Part shown: positions 24,557-34,063 of the stretch, one piece after another
Position numbering within the stretch: the stretch's first letter is position 1
Layout: each line of letters begins with the position of its first letter
Translations under genes and position numbers: made by a program
Assembly (NCBI RefSeq): GCF_016583825.1
Contig: NZ_NRRV01000026.1
Location: 1-64,000 of the forward strand
Direction of reading: 5' to 3'
From: Thiohalocapsa halophila
Lineage (GTDB): Bacteria > Pseudomonadota > Gammaproteobacteria > Chromatiales > Chromatiaceae
Length of the DNA: 64,000 bases
Notes under the pieces: model-generated
The model's database searches: none
What the model was told of the DNA's origin: nothing
Seen by the model: only the letters and a program-made list of their open reading frames with translations

Positions 24557-27500
24557 ATGTCAGCCCTCATACAGCCACGCACCGACGCGGCCGACCCCAC
24601 CACCAAGCTCCGAGAACCGGGCGCCGAGCCACCCCTGGCTCCCGCCGGCCCAGACGACGCCGAGCCCATCCCCACCCACCGCCTGCGCGAGATCCCCTAC
24701 AACTACACGTCGTTCTCGGACCGGGAGATCGTCATCCGCTTTCTGGGGGAGGCCAACTGGCGGCTCATCGAGGAGCTGCGCGGCAGCCGCCGCACCGGGC
24801 GCTCGGCGCGCATGCTGTTCGAGGTGCTGGGCGACATGTGGGTGGTGACCCGCAACCCCTACCTCCAGGACGATCTGCTGGAGGACCCCAAGCGCCGCGG
24901 CATGCTGGTGGAGGCCCTGGAGCACCGCCTGGACCAGTTCGAGCAGCGCCTGAACGACAACCAGCAGGCCGCCGACCTGCTGGCGGCGGCCCGGGCCTCG
25001 GTGAAGCGCTTCGCGGCCCACTTTGAGGCCGACAAGGAGCTGCGCCAGCGCATCACCAAGCGCCTCGCGGGCATCACCCGCAGGGACAACATCAACTTCG
25101 GCGGCCTCGCGCGGGTGTCCCATGCCACGGACGCCACGGACTGGCGGGTGGAGATGCCCTTCGTCGTCATCACGCCAGACACCGAGGACGAAGTCGCCCC
25201 CATCGTCGCCGCCTGTATCGACTGCGGGCTGCCCATCATCCCCCGCGGCGGCGGCACCGGCTACACCGGCTCCGCGGTACCGTTGGACGCCCGCAGCGCC
25301 GTCATCAACACCGAGAAGCTGGAGGCCCTGTCCGGCGTCGAGCGTATGGACCTGCCGGCGAGCGAGGGCCGCGCGGGCCCCGAGAACGTGCCCACGGTGC
25401 GCACCGGCGCCGGCGTGGTCACCAAGCGCGTCTCGGAGCTGGCGGACGCCAACGGGCTTGCCTTTGCGGTGGACCCCACCTCCCAGGACGCCTCCTGCAT
25501 CGGCGGCAATGTCGCCATGAACGCCGGCGGCAAGAAGGCCGTGCTCTGGGGCACGGCGCTGGACAATCTGGTGTCCTGGCGCATGGTCACGCCGGATGCC
25601 GACTGGCTGACGGTGGAGCGCCTGGACCACAACCTCGGCAAGATCCACGACGCGGAGACCGTGCGCTTTCGCATCTCCCGCTTTGCCGCCGACGGCAGCA
25701 CCCCCAAGGGCAAGCCGCAGCTTTTGGAAATGCCGGGCCAAGCCTTGCGCAAGCTCGGCCTCGGCAAGGACGTGACGGACAAGTTTCTCTCTGGCCTCCC
25801 CGGCGTGCAGAAGGAGGGCTGCGACGGGCTCATCACCTCCGCCCGCTTCGTGCTGCACCGCATGCCGAGCCAGGTGCGCACGGTGTGCCTGGAGTTCTTC
25901 GGCACCGACCTGGACCGGGCCGTGCCCGCCATCGTCGAGGTGAAGGACTTCGTCGACAATCATCCGCAGGTGCAGATCGCCGGCCTGGAGCACCTGGACG
26001 AGCGCTATGTGCGCGCCGTCAACTACTCCACCAAGGCCAACCGCCGCGAGCTGCCGAAGATGGTGCTCATTGCGGACCTGGTGGCCGACGACGAGGCGGC
26101 CGTCGCCCGTGTGGCCGATGAAGTCATTCGCCTGGCCAATGCCCGCGACGGCGAGGGCTTCATCGCCATCAGCCCGGAGGCGCGCAAGCGCTTTTGGCTG
26201 GACCGTGCCCGCACCGCGGCCATCAGCCGGCACACCAACGCCTTCAAGATCAACGAAGACGTCGTCATCCCGCTGGACAAGCTCGCCGCCTACAGCCGCG
26301 GCATCGAGCGCATCAACATCGAGCAGTCCATCAAGAACAAGGACGCCATCATGGCGGCGGTGCTGGACTACCTGGCAGGCCCGTTGGAGGAGGCCCGCCC
26401 CGCCGGCACCTACGCATCCGAGTCCTCGGACGAAGGGCGCAGGATCCTGAACGCCAAGCGCGAGGCGGCCGTCGAGGTGGTCGAGCGGGCGCGCAACCGC
26501 TGGCACCGCGTCCTGGAGCTGCTGGACGCCCCCGCCATCGAGCACATGGACCTACTGCGCGAGCCCGAGCGGCAGCTGGTGCATGCCAAGGACAGCCTGC
26601 TGGACCTGATGCTGCGCCGGGATCTGCGCCAGACCTACCGCAAAGAGGTCGCCAAGCCCCTGGACGAGATCTTCGCGGGACAGGACCTGGCCCCGGTGCG
26701 CGCCAAGCTCGCCGAGATCCACCGGCAGGTCCGCGACGCCCGCCTCTTCGTCGCGCTGCACATGCACGCCGGCGACGGCAACGTGCACACCAACATCCCG
26801 GTGCACTCGGACAACTACGCGATGCTCAAGGAGGCCGACCGCATCGTCGACCTGGTGATGGCGCTCGCCACCGACCTCGGCGGCGTCATCTCCGGGGAGC
26901 ACGGCATTGGGCTGACCAAGATCGGCTATCTGGAGCCCGAGAAGCTCGACGCCTTCGCACGATACAAGTCGCAGGTGGACCCCAGGGGCCGGTTCAACCC
27001 GGGCAAGCTCGCCAAGGACTCCGGGCTCGACGGCGCCTACACCCCGTCACTGCGCCTCGTGCAGCAGGAGGCCATCCTGCTGGAGGAGACCGAGCTCGGC
27101 GCGCTCAATGACGACGTCAAGAATTGCCTGCGCTGCGGCAAGTGCAAGCCCAAGTGCATGACCCATGTACCGCGGGCCAACTTGGACTATTCGCCGCGCA
27201 ACAAGATCCTCGGCACCGGCCTCATCATCGAGGCCTTCCTGTACGAGGAGCAGACCCGCCGCGGGCTCTCCGAGCGCCACTTCGAGGAGATGAACGACGT
27301 GGCGGACCACTGCACCATCTGCCACAAGTGCCTGAGCCCCTGCCCGGTGGACATCGACTACGGCGATGTCACCATGCGCATGCGCCGCATCCTGGTGGAC
27401 CGCGGCAAGAAGCGCACCAGCCCCGGCGCCGCCGCGGCCATGGCGTTCCTGAATACCCAGAATCCCCGGGCCATCAATGTCATGCGCAAGGGGCTGGCGG

Positions 27501-28534
27501 AGTGGGGCTTCCAGGGGCTGAACCTCGCCAATGCCGTCGCCCGGGGGCTCAAGCTCACCGCCGGCCCCAACAAACAGCCCACCAGCAGCACCGGCGACCC
27601 CAACCCCGTCGGCCAGGCCGTGAATCTGGTGAGCCGCTCCATCCGCGTGGAAGTCCCCAAGCGCACCTTCCGCCACGAGCTGGGGCTGGAGGACCGCTCG
27701 CGCGTGCCCATCCTGCGCGACCCCAAGCTGGCCGAGGACGCCGAGGCGGTCTTCTACTTCCCGGGCTGCGGCTCCGAGCGGCTGTTCTCCGACATCGGCC
27801 TGGCCACGCTCGCCATGCTGTTCGACGAGGGCGTGCAGACCGTGCTGCCCCCGGGGTATCTATGCTGCGGCTATCCACAGCGGGCCGCCGGGCTGGAAGA
27901 CAGCGGCAAGCAGATCACCATGGACAACCGGGTACTCTTCCACCGGGTGGCCAATACGCTCAATTATCTCGACATCCGCACCGTCATCGTCTCCTGCGGC
28001 ACCTGCATGGATCAGCTGCTCAAGTACGAGTTCGAGCGCATCTTCCCGGGCTGCCGGCTGCTGGACATCCACGAATTCCTGCTGGAGAAGGACAAGCGTT
28101 TGGAGGACGTCACCGGGGTGAAGTACCTGTACCACGACCCCTGCCACACCCCCATGAAGACCTACGAGCCCACCTCGGTCGCAAGCAAGCTCATGGGCCA
28201 GCCCGTGCAGCTCTCGGATCGCTGCTGCGGCGAGGCCGGCACGCTGGGCACCGCCCGCCCGGACATCGCCAACCAGGTGCGCTTCAGAAAGTCCGAGGAG
28301 ATCACCCAGGGCGTGCGCGACTTGACGGGCCAGGACCAGGCCGAGCCGGGCAAGGTCAAGATGCTCACCGCCTGCCCCGCCTGCTACCAGGGCCTCGCCA
28401 AGTACGCCGACGAGAGCGGCGTGACCACCGACTACATCGTCGTCGAGATGGCCAAGCACCTGCTCGGCGAAGGTTGGCAGCAGCGGTTCATGGAGCGGGT
28501 GAAGGCGGGGGGCGTCGAGAAGGTCTTGCTCTGA
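24557..28534 (+). CDS. Giant FAD-linked oxidase / Fe-S / CCG-domain oxidoreductase (DUF3683)
   Basis: The 1325-residue protein begins with a DUF3683 region (about 40-190: [19 protein letters not shown]). It continues with an FAD-binding PCMH domain (about 215-400: [16 protein letters not shown]) and an FAD-linked oxidase C-terminal domain with [15 protein letters not shown] and GEHGIG. A ferredoxin-like pair follows with [11 protein letters not shown] at about 857 and [14 protein letters not shown] at about 919. It ends in two CCG domains (CCGYPQRA at about 1103, CCGEAGTLG at about 1223), as in glycolate oxidase GlcF and heterodisulfide reductase HdrB. It is effectively a GlcD-GlcF fusion that oxidises a 2-hydroxyacid and passes electrons to a membrane or HDR-like acceptor. 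The substrate is unknown. Confidence 0.93.
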   Translation: MSALIQPRTDAADPTTKLREPGAEPPLAPAGPDDAEPIPTHRLREIPYNYTSFSDREIVIRFLGEANWRLIEELRGSRRTGRSARMLFEVLGDMWVVTRNPYLQDDLLEDPKRRGMLVEALEHRLDQFEQRLNDNQQAADLLAAARASVKRFAAHFEADKELRQRITKRLAGITRRDNINFGGLARVSHATDATDWRVEMPFVVITPDTEDEVAPIVAACIDCGLPIIPRGGGTGYTGSAVPLDARSAVINTEKLEALSGVERMDLPASEGRAGPENVPTVRTGAGVVTKRVSELADANGLAFAVDPTSQDASCIGGNVAMNAGGKKAVLWGTALDNLVSWRMVTPDADWLTVERLDHNLGKIHDAETVRFRISRFAADGSTPKGKPQLLEMPGQALRKLGLGKDVTDKFLSGLPGVQKEGCDGLITSARFVLHRMPSQVRTVCLEFFGTDLDRAVPAIVEVKDFVDNHPQVQIAGLEHLDERYVRAVNYSTKANRRELPKMVLIADLVADDEAAVARVADEVIRLANARDGEGFIAISPEARKRFWLDRARTAAISRHTNAFKINEDVVIPLDKLAAYSRGIERINIEQSIKNKDAIMAAVLDYLAGPLEEARPAGTYASESSDEGRRILNAKREAAVEVVERARNRWHRVLELLDAPAIEHMDLLREPERQLVHAKDSLLDLMLRRDLRQTYRKEVAKPLDEIFAGQDLAPVRAKLAEIHRQVRDARLFVALHMHAGDGNVHTNIPVHSDNYAMLKEADRIVDLVMALATDLGGVISGEHGIGLTKIGYLEPEKLDAFARYKSQVDPRGRFNPGKLAKDSGLDGAYTPSLRLVQQEAILLEETELGALNDDVKNCLRCGKCKPKCMTHVPRANLDYSPRNKILGTGLIIEAFLYEEQTRRGLSERHFEEMNDVADHCTICHKCLSPCPVDIDYGDVTMRMRRILVDRGKKRTSPGAAAAMAFLNTQNPRAINVMRKGLAEWGFQGLNLANAVARGLKLTAGPNKQPTSSTGDPNPVGQAVNLVSRSIRVEVPKRTFRHELGLEDRSRVPILRDPKLAEDAEAVFYFPGCGSERLFSDIGLATLAMLFDEGVQTVLPPGYLCCGYPQRAAGLEDSGKQITMDNRVLFHRVANTLNYLDIRTVIVSCGTCMDQLLKYEFERIFPGCRLLDIHEFLLEKDKRLEDVTGVKYLYHDPCHTPMKTYEPTSVASKLMGQPVQLSDRCCGEAGTLGTARPDIANQVRFRKSEEITQGVRDLTGQDQAEPGKVKMLTACPACYQGLAKYADESGVTTDYIVVEMAKHLLGEGWQQRFMERVKAGGVEKVLL

Positions 28535-28566
28535 ACGCTTGACCCGGCAGGGGCGCGGCGTAGCAT
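28175..28566. repeat. Direct repeat copy 1 (392 bp; 3' end of the giant oxidoreductase gene)
   Basis: This segment is repeated at 29382-29773 with only a few differences (offset 1207 bp). Copy 1 contains the last 120 codons of the intact gene plus about 30 bp of downstream sequence, up to GCGGCGTAG. The 815 bp between the copies hold a PIN toxin-antitoxin module. Confidence 0.93.
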
Positions 28567-28613
28567 GGCCAGATGGGGTGCTTGTCGGTCTTGATCATCA
28601 ATCGGTCCTCGTC

Positions 28614-28671
28614 GTGGGAGTGCTGTCCTCGGCGCGATCCGCAGGTCATCGCCGCGAAGACGCCGCTCCCA
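28614..28671. repeat. Diverged REP-like palindrome
   Basis: It begins GTGGGAG and ends GCCGCTCCCA, with a CGCGAT...TCATCGCCGCGAAG core. It is a diverged single copy of the palindromes clustered at 259-527. It lies between the giant oxidoreductase gene and the toxin-antitoxin pair. Confidence 0.6.
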
Positions 28672-28714
28672 AGGCAGGCAGCCCTGGCCCAGACGTATTT
28701 GGCGTAACCCCATC

Positions 28715-28957
28715 ATGGACATGCAAGTGATCAAGCAACTCGTCATCCACACAGACCAAAACGGCGCGATTGTCGACCCACCCCGGCTTCCGGCGAACGC
28801 AAGCATCGAGGCAATCTTTCGGGTTGTTGGCGACACCGAGCCCAGCGACAAGGCGCGGCATCGCCGACCTTCGCCACGCATTGCAGGCCAGGGCGGGATC
28901 TTTGGGGACTTGATCCATCCGGTGAGCGAGGCCGAAGACTGGGACGCCAATCATTGA
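28715..28957 (+). CDS. Antitoxin of a PIN toxin-antitoxin pair
   Basis: The 80-residue protein starts MDMQVIKQLVIHTDQNGAIVDPPRLPAN, matching small DUF2281/VapB-like antitoxins with a short N-terminal fold. Its C-terminal half, with GGIFGDLIHPVSEAEDWDANH, is the kind of extended segment that occupies the toxin active site. It overlaps the toxin gene by 4 nt, the usual coupled arrangement. It lies inside the segment flanked by 392-bp direct repeats. Confidence 0.8.
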   Translation: MDMQVIKQLVIHTDQNGAIVDPPRLPANASIEAIFRVVGDTEPSDKARHRRPSPRIAGQGGIFGDLIHPVSEAEDWDANH

Positions 28958-29355
28958 TCCTGCTCGACACACACATCTGGGTGCGATGGCTGTTGCCGGA
29001 TGACCCGCTTCCCCCAGGCCTGGTGCAACGCATCGAGACCGCGGAGTCCGTTGGCGTCTGTGCGATCTCCTGCTGGGAGATCGGTATGCTCGTCCAGCGA
29101 GGGCGTCTATCGTTGCCGCTCTCCGTCTCCGCCTGGGTCGAAGAGGCTACCGATGGCTCCGGCGTCGAGATTTTGCCCCTAGACTGCGTACCGGCGCACG
29201 CCGCCGCAGCGCTGCCGGAGCACCATCGAGATCCAGCGGATCGCCTCATCATCGCGACAGCGATCCACCTAGAAGCAACGCTGATCAGTTTGGACGAGCG
29301 ATTTCCGGCCTACTTCGACGCATCTCCCGGTAAGGCGCATCTAGTCCAGGCATAG
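28954..29355 (+). CDS. PIN-domain toxin (VapC-like ribonuclease)
   Basis: The 133-residue PIN protein has the acidic metal-binding set: D in LLDTHIWVRWL, E in ISCWEIGML, D in DPADRLIIATA, and the C-terminal LISLDERF. The start is a TTG overlapping the antitoxin stop (TTGA). PIN toxins cleave tRNA or rRNA when free of antitoxin. The DTHIWVRWL type belongs to the group paired with DUF2281 antitoxins. Confidence 0.9.
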   Translation: MILLDTHIWVRWLLPDDPLPPGLVQRIETAESVGVCAISCWEIGMLVQRGRLSLPLSVSAWVEEATDGSGVEILPLDCVPAHAAAALPEHHRDPADRLIIATAIHLEATLISLDERFPAYFDASPGKAHLVQA

Positions 29356-29381
29356 GCGGCAAATCGGCACATCGGCTGGCA

Positions 29382-29741
29382 TCGGTCGCAAGCCAGCTCA
29401 TAGGCCAGCCCGTGCAGCTCTCGGACCGCTGCTGCGGCGAGGCCGGCACGCTCGGCACCGCCCGCCCGGACATCGCCAACCAGGTGCGCTTCAAAAAGTC
29501 CGAGGAGATCACCCGGGGCGTGCGCGACTTGACGGGCCAGGACCAGGCCGAGCCGGGCCAGGTCAAGATGCTCACCGCCTGCCCCGCCTGCCACCAGGGC
29601 CTCGCCAAGTACGCCGACGAGAGCGGCGTGACCACCGACTACATCGTCGTCGAGATGGCCAAGCACCTGCTCGGCGAAGGTTGGCAGCAGCGGTTCATGG
29701 AGCGGGTGAAGGCGGGGGGCGTCGAGAAGGTCTTGCTCTGA
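29382..29741 (+). pseudogene. Duplicated 3' end of the giant oxidoreductase gene
   Basis: The frame from about 29412 encodes 109 residues identical to the C-terminus of the 1325-residue protein except for a few substitutions: R for Q in ITxGVRD, H for Y in ACxQG, Q for K in GxVK. It keeps CCGEAGTLG and the GVEKVLL end. It lacks everything upstream and has no plausible function alone. It marks the recombination that introduced or duplicated the intervening module. Confidence 0.92.
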
Positions 29742-29773
29742 ACGCTTGACCCGGCAGGGGCGCGGCGTAGGAT
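29382..29773. repeat. Direct repeat copy 2 (392 bp)
   Basis: It is a near-identical copy of 28175-28566, including the stop codon and the roughly 30 bp after it (CGCTTGACCCGGCAGGGGCG). Copy 2 probably represents the original junction with the following Uma2 gene. The toxin-antitoxin segment lies between the copies. Confidence 0.93.
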
Positions 29774-29779
29774 GACATC

Positions 29780-30403
29780 ATGATCCAGCTGACAGCCCCA
29801 ACAGCTGCGCCGCTCCAGGGTCGCATCGACCTAGCCATTCCGCCGGCCATGCGGCTGGATGACGAGCAGCTGTTCGCGTTCTGCGCCGCCAACCGTGATC
29901 TGCGCATCGAGCGCAACGCCGATGGAGATCTGGAGATCATGCCGCCGACCGGCGCCGAGACCGGCCACCGCAACGCCGAGCTGGCGCTGGATTTCGGGAT
30001 TTGGGCACGGCAGGACGGCCGCGGTGTCGTTCTCGACTCGTCCACCGGCTTCCTGCTGCCGAACGGCGCCATGCGCTCGCCGGACCTCGCCTGGATCTTG
30101 CGCGAGCGACTGGCCCAGCTCAGCGCGGAGCAGAAGCGCAGGTTCCTGCCTCTGGTGCCGGACCTCGTCGTCGAGCTGGCCTCGCCCAGCGACGCCCCCG
30201 AAGACCTGCACGCCAAGCTGCGCGAATGGCGCGACAACGGCGCGCGTCTCGGCTGGCTGATCCTGCCCGACCAGCGAGAAGTCTGGCGTTACACACCGGA
30301 TGCAGAGCCCGAGCAGCTCCATGCCCCCGACTCCCTCGGCGACCCTGAGCTGTTGCCCGGCCTCGCGCTGCCGATGACGGGCCTCTGGACACCCGCGCTG
30401 TAA
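29780..30403 (+). CDS. Uma2-family (PD-(D/E)XK-like) endonuclease
   Basis: The 207-residue product shows the Uma2/DUF820 pattern: MRLDDEQLFAFCAANRDLRIER near the start, LEIMPPTGAETGHRNAEL, then SPDLAWILRERL, with the catalytic SPD and downstream VVELASPSDAPEDLHAKLREW. The fold is that of restriction-type nucleases, and the role is unknown. Such genes are numerous in cyanobacteria and purple sulfur bacteria and tend to sit in accessory regions, as here. Confidence 0.88.
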   Translation: MIQLTAPTAAPLQGRIDLAIPPAMRLDDEQLFAFCAANRDLRIERNADGDLEIMPPTGAETGHRNAELALDFGIWARQDGRGVVLDSSTGFLLPNGAMRSPDLAWILRERLAQLSAEQKRRFLPLVPDLVVELASPSDAPEDLHAKLREWRDNGARLGWLILPDQREVWRYTPDAEPEQLHAPDSLGDPELLPGLALPMTGLWTPAL

Positions 30404-30666
30404 ACCCGTTCGCCCGGCGGGGAGTCCACCGCACCTTGCCTACGCAACGACTGCGGCCCGCGGCCTGCGGCCTGCGGCACGAAAGCCCCGTTTGACCATC
30501 CTTGCCCGCGTACCGATACTTGGTCGGAAGGTCGCCGATCCGTGGGCAGGAGCTACCGCCCGCTGCTCGCCACCTCAAAGTCAGCAGCGACCGGGGCGAG
30601 ACATCGGCAACAGCCAACCTGAGAGCCGCGGCGCCAGCGGCTCCGCATACCAACAGAGCAAGCCGC

Positions 30667-31089
30667 GTGCGCAAACGCCAGTCTCAGAACCCGAAAAGGC
30701 GTCTCGCAGCACCGGACGCCTGGTCGGCGCAGCGACTCGAAGCCCTGCTGCGCCGTGCCAGGTACATCGGCAGCGGGTACCACAAGCGGCGACCCGCAGA
30801 TTACGGGCTTCAGCCACCGACGAATCCGCGGCCACATAAGTCATTGTGCGATGACCACCGTCCAGTGCCCCTGAAAGAGGCCCAACGGCTGTTCATGGAA
30901 GGCGTTCGTCGAGGCATGGTCAGCGCATTTCAGATCGACGATAGACCGAAATACGTGTGGAGCGTCGATGAGGATGGCGAAGTCTACGAGGCAAAATGGG
31001 ACCGGGATGGCTACCATGGCTATCGGCTCGATCCCTCCAACGAGCAGCACCAGCGCGAGTATGTGCTGCATGCGTGGAAGCAGCGATGA
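30667..31089 (+). CDS. Hypothetical protein coupled to an ImmA/IrrE-like protein
   Basis: I do not recognise this 140-residue protein. The chosen GTG start (VRKRQSQNPKRRL) gives a basic N-terminus. An earlier TTG at 30502 would add 55 low-complexity residues. The C-terminal half is better conserved-looking: VPLKEAQRLFMEGVRRGMVSAF followed by KYVWSVDEDGEVYEAKWDRDGYHGYRL, suggesting a small beta-rich domain. The stop overlaps the next ATG (ATGA), so the two proteins are probably made together. Confidence 0.6.
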   Translation: MRKRQSQNPKRRLAAPDAWSAQRLEALLRRARYIGSGYHKRRPADYGLQPPTNPRPHKSLCDDHRPVPLKEAQRLFMEGVRRGMVSAFQIDDRPKYVWSVDEDGEVYEAKWDRDGYHGYRLDPSNEQHQREYVLHAWKQR

Positions 31090-32402
31090 GCAATGATCTC
31101 CAGCTCACCATGGACTGGGAACAGCTCGACGCAGGTCCTGCCGAGGAACGCGCTTGCTTTGGAAGGCTTCAAGTCCGGCTCGGGAGCATCGTACTCAGTG
31201 AAGGCCAGGACGGCTTCGTCGCCTGTGCACGGACGGGACCACTGGTCTCTGCGTATCCGCTGGCGGAGTGGCTTGCCTGGAACTGGTGGAGGCTGACGGT
31301 CGAGCCACGCCCGAACGCGCCCACCTATGAGTGGCAGTCGGCCCATTGCTTATGCACCGTCGGTGCAGGCTACCTGTGGCCGAATATCACCATCCACTCC
31401 GATGGGGAGACCACCGTCCTGGCCGCAAGGCCAACCCATCCAACACGTTTGAGCCCCTTCCGGTTCACCGCTGATCAGACTGTCATCGTACCGACGCGGC
31501 AATTCGTCGCAGCCCTCGACGAGTTTTTATCGCAGATCCAGGGCAGGCTGCGCGCAGAAGGGCTCGGGGCTACGGATTTCGACAATACGTGGAGCGAGGT
31601 TCTGCAAGAACGGGCCACACGGGACGATGCCGCCCAGCGACAGCTCGAGGCGCTGTTGGGCTTTGACCCCGACGAAGGCGATGAGGCGGCGATCAGACAG
31701 ATCATGCAAGACGCACGAACCCTGGGTCAGCATGCTGTCATGGAACTGGCGGCCGGACATACCCCAGGGAGGATGCCGCCGACTGCGGATCAAATCCAAG
31801 ACTGGGCGAGACGCTACGGTCATGACACGCAACCGTCCGCGCGGGTCCATCTCACCGGCTTGGACTCGACCAAGCCGCGTCCTCGGCGGGCCTGGCAGCG
31901 GGGCTACTCGGCAGCACGGGCGGTTCGGGCGCAGAGTCGACTTGGCGATGGCGCCGTTTCCGATGATCGGCTGGCGGACCTATGCGGCGTATCGCCAAGC
32001 CTTCTCGGCTCCACCGAGCACCCACCTCTCGCGTTCGGCTTGGAAGATGAGGCACATAGGCCGGGGCGCATCGTGCTCCGCTCCAGTTATCGCACCGGCC
32101 GCCGGTTCGAGCTGGCCCGGCTGCTGGGCGACCGCCTTGCCAGCGGCTGCACCGAGGCGCTGGCCCCCGTCAGCAGCGCGTACACCCACCGCCAAAAGCT
32201 CCAGCGCGCGTTTGCTGCCGAGCTGTTGTGCCCGTTCGAGACGCTGGACGCCTTTCTCGACGGTGACTATTCGGAGTCGGCGCAGGATGATGCGGCTCAA
32301 CACTTTGCCGTGTCGGAGCGGGTCGTCGAAAGACAGCTGGAGAACCATGGACGCCTGGACACCACCGCCCTCGACGATGCAGAGCGCATCGCATCCGTCT
32401 GA
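31086..32402 (+). CDS. ImmA/IrrE-like protein lacking the zinc-protease motif
   Basis: The 438-residue product ends with a segment typical of ImmA/IrrE-type metallopeptidases: a short strand, then RRFELARLLGDRL (about 340-352), QRAFAAELLCPFETLDAFL and AAQHFAVSERVVERQLENHG. In active members the first helix reads F-x-L-A-H-E-L-G-H. Here both histidines and the glutamate are replaced (A-R-L-L-G-D), so catalytic zinc binding should be lost. The N-terminal 300 residues are unfamiliar, with a tryptophan-rich patch (AEWLAWNWWRL). ImmA-like proteins regulate mobile elements and defence genes. This one may be a non-catalytic sensor. Confidence 0.65.
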   Translation: MSNDLQLTMDWEQLDAGPAEERACFGRLQVRLGSIVLSEGQDGFVACARTGPLVSAYPLAEWLAWNWWRLTVEPRPNAPTYEWQSAHCLCTVGAGYLWPNITIHSDGETTVLAARPTHPTRLSPFRFTADQTVIVPTRQFVAALDEFLSQIQGRLRAEGLGATDFDNTWSEVLQERATRDDAAQRQLEALLGFDPDEGDEAAIRQIMQDARTLGQHAVMELAAGHTPGRMPPTADQIQDWARRYGHDTQPSARVHLTGLDSTKPRPRRAWQRGYSAARAVRAQSRLGDGAVSDDRLADLCGVSPSLLGSTEHPPLAFGLEDEAHRPGRIVLRSSYRTGRRFELARLLGDRLASGCTEALAPVSSAYTHRQKLQRAFAAELLCPFETLDAFLDGDYSESAQDDAAQHFAVSERVVERQLENHGRLDTTALDDAERIASV

Positions 32403-32674
32403 AGCGTGACCGGCTTCGCGACAACACCGGCACCCTGTTTGAAGAGCTTCGCGCAGCCGCCAGGATCCTCAATCAGCTCCACGAGGCCCACCCCAGTGAC
32501 GACCTGATGGCACAGTGGCGCGAGCTGATCCGGTGGCTCGGAGATCTGTCTGAGCACGGCCGTCAGATGGCTGTGCTCGGTAGGTTCTCGGGCGGCAAGT
32601 CCACGCTCTGTCAAGCGACACCAGGAATTGACCCCATGGCGACACGCCAACGCTCTGGGCTGGTTTGTACGTAA
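32348..32674 (+). pseudogene. 5' fragment of a dynamin-like P-loop GTPase gene
   Basis: A frame ending at TAA 32674 encodes LFEELRAAARILNQLHEAHP followed by GRQMAVLGRFSGGKSTL. This is the N-terminal helix and G1 motif of dynamin-family GTPases, and it stops about 25 residues later, so everything after the P-loop is missing. No good start is in frame. An ATG at 32348 lies in the neighbouring frame, which meets a stop at 32407-32409, so a frameshift is likely as well. It overlaps the end of the ImmA-like gene, suggesting a former three-gene unit. Confidence 0.6.
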
Positions 32675-32993
32675 CCCACCCAGCGTCGGCAACGATGCGG
32701 CAAGAGGCCGGCTTGCTGGAGAGAGATTGCGTGCGCCAGGCTGCTGCCGGTGGTCCGAGCCAGGGACAAGGGACCTGAGGGTCTGAGTCGTCGCTGGACA
32801 CGAAGCCCGCGCGCTCAAGCGCGCGAGGCCGCGCGGTGCGGCGAATCGAAATGGCTGTGGCGCGTCGTGCGCGGGCGTCGGCGGCTCGCCGCTGCTGCTC
32901 GCCAGGCACAAGACCTGCTCTCCCGGCGCTATCGCCATGCCCTCCAGCAGCGCGTTCGGCATCGGCGCCGCGACTCTGCCAACGCCGCGGCCT
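32675..32993. other. Gene-free stretch downstream of the GTPase fragment
   Basis: About 320 bp with no supported gene. The minus strand has a short phrase NALLEGMAIA near 32930-32960 reminiscent of glycosyltransferases, but nothing around it supports that. The stretch probably marks a deletion scar between the GTPase relic and the VapBC module. Confidence 0.45.
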
Positions 32994-33401
32994 TCAGCCC
33001 AGGAGCTCGACCGGTGTTGCGCAGCCCAACACCGCTGCCCGGCGGGCCAGCCGGCGGTCGAAGGTCACGAACGCGGCTGCCCGCTGGCTACGAGTCAGAT
33101 GGACTGCATCGGCAAAGTCCATCCCGGCGCTGAAGTGGTCGAGCGCATCCAACAGGGCGTCCCGATCCTCGACGGTCACGTGGCCGATGCCGAGCAATGC
33201 CCGCAGCACCCGCTCAATGTCGGCGCGGGGCAGCTCATAGAAGCCGCGCATCACCCATTCGAGCTCAAGCAGAACGGTGGCGCTGACATAGGCCGGCTCG
33301 GACAGCGCAGTCACGGCGGCGGGGCGTTGCCGGAGGGCTTGGGGATCGTCCGGATCGTCGATGAAGAAGCGAGCGAGGACATTGGTATCAAGCGACTTCA
33401 T
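32994..33401 (-). CDS. vapC: VapC-type PIN toxin
   Basis: The 135-residue PIN protein starts MKSLDTNVLARFF. It carries the conserved acidic residues D5 (LDTNVL), E in VLLELEWVMRGF, D in GMDFADAVHL and D in FVTFDRRLA. Its ATG overlaps the antitoxin stop by 4 nt. It belongs to the DTNVL PIN subfamily usually paired with AbrB-like antitoxins, as here. Confidence 0.93.
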   Translation of the reverse strand: MKSLDTNVLARFFIDDPDDPQALRQRPAAVTALSEPAYVSATVLLELEWVMRGFYELPRADIERVLRALLGIGHVTVEDRDALLDALDHFSAGMDFADAVHLTRSQRAAAFVTFDRRLARRAAVLGCATPVELLG

Positions 33402-33661
33402 GACTCTGGATCGCGCTCGCGTGCCAGCAGCGATGCGGGATCGAAGTCATCCAACCGGCGTGGCTTTCCGCGAGCAGGGGCCTTAACCAATCCTGCGAGG
33501 TCTGTGACAGCGGATTCGGGAACAGCGCGGGTGATGCGAAGCCGCAGCCCATCCGGCTCCTCGGACAGATCGAGCTTGGTGCCGGCACCGAGTCCAAGCC
33601 GTCGGCGAAGCGCAGCCGGTAGGACGATCTGGCCTTTGGAGGAGACGACGACGGTGGTCAT
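33398..33661 (-). CDS. vapB: AbrB/SpoVT-type antitoxin
   Basis: The 87-residue product has the swapped-hairpin AbrB DNA-binding domain at its start: TTVVVSSKGQIVLPAALRRRLGLGAGTKLDL. It is followed by a toxin-neutralising tail ending FDPASLLARERDPES. It is encoded just before vapC, and the pair likely represses its own promoter through the palindrome upstream. Confidence 0.92.
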   Translation of the reverse strand: MTTVVVSSKGQIVLPAALRRRLGLGAGTKLDLSEEPDGLRLRITRAVPESAVTDLAGLVKAPARGKPRRLDDFDPASLLARERDPES

Positions 33662-33701
33662 GCAGAAGACTCCCGGTGGTGAACTGAAAATCGTCGCCGA
33701 G

Positions 33702-33728
33702 CGTATATAGGCTTACGCGGTAAGTCAA
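33702..33728 (-). promoter_or_regulatory. VapBC promoter with palindromic operator
   Basis: On the minus strand, TTGACT (33728-33723) is followed by the perfect inverted repeat CTTAC-CGC-GTAAG (33724-33712) and then TATATACG (33709-33702), about 40 bp before the antitoxin ATG. The spacing between boxes is 13-15 nt, shorter than ideal. The palindrome between them is a good candidate for binding by the AbrB-type antitoxin. Confidence 0.5.
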
Positions 33729-33791
33729 ACGACGGGGGAAATCAGGGACGGGAAGTAAGCGGGAAACTCAGGGACGGACCACGAAATCGCC

Positions 33792-33977
33792 TTGCGCAAA
33801 CTGCTCCATCAGTCGGACGGAGCCAAGCGCGCGCGCTCGGGCGCCGATGCACGGCAGGAGACGCGTGATCCTCTGGCGGTGCCGAAACGGCCGAAGCCTT
33901 TCGACTGGGACCCGACGGCGCGGCCGGAGGTCACCTTCATCAACAAGGATGACGACAAGGCGGACACGGAGCCCTGA
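33792..33977 (+). CDS. Small ORF, possible C-terminal relic of a TraK-like protein
   Basis: The 61-residue frame starts with TTG and ends with FDWDPTARPEVTFINKDDDKADTEP. It lies directly before the traL- and traM-like fragments, the position of traK in IncP-type plasmids, whose products end in a similar FTFN-acidic tail. The likeness is weak and mostly positional, so the assignment is tentative. Confidence 0.3.
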   Translation: MRKLLHQSDGAKRARSGADARQETRDPLAVPKRPKPFDWDPTARPEVTFINKDDDKADTEP

Positions 33978-34063
33978 TCGCGCCCTGCCCGTCTGGGGGC
34001 GTCCAGGCGTCGAATTTCATCTTCCGAGCTCTCATCCATCTTCCGATGGAGCAGCAGCCTTCC

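Noticed and set aside
24560-26545. 661-codon open frame on the minus strand
   Set aside because: It is antisense to the giant oxidoreductase, and its translation has no motif and a skewed composition.
32297-32962. Minus-strand frame with NALLEGMA, glycosyltransferase-like phrase
   Set aside because: Only one short phrase fits, and the rest has no glycosyltransferase motif. It overlaps the GTPase relic on the other strand.
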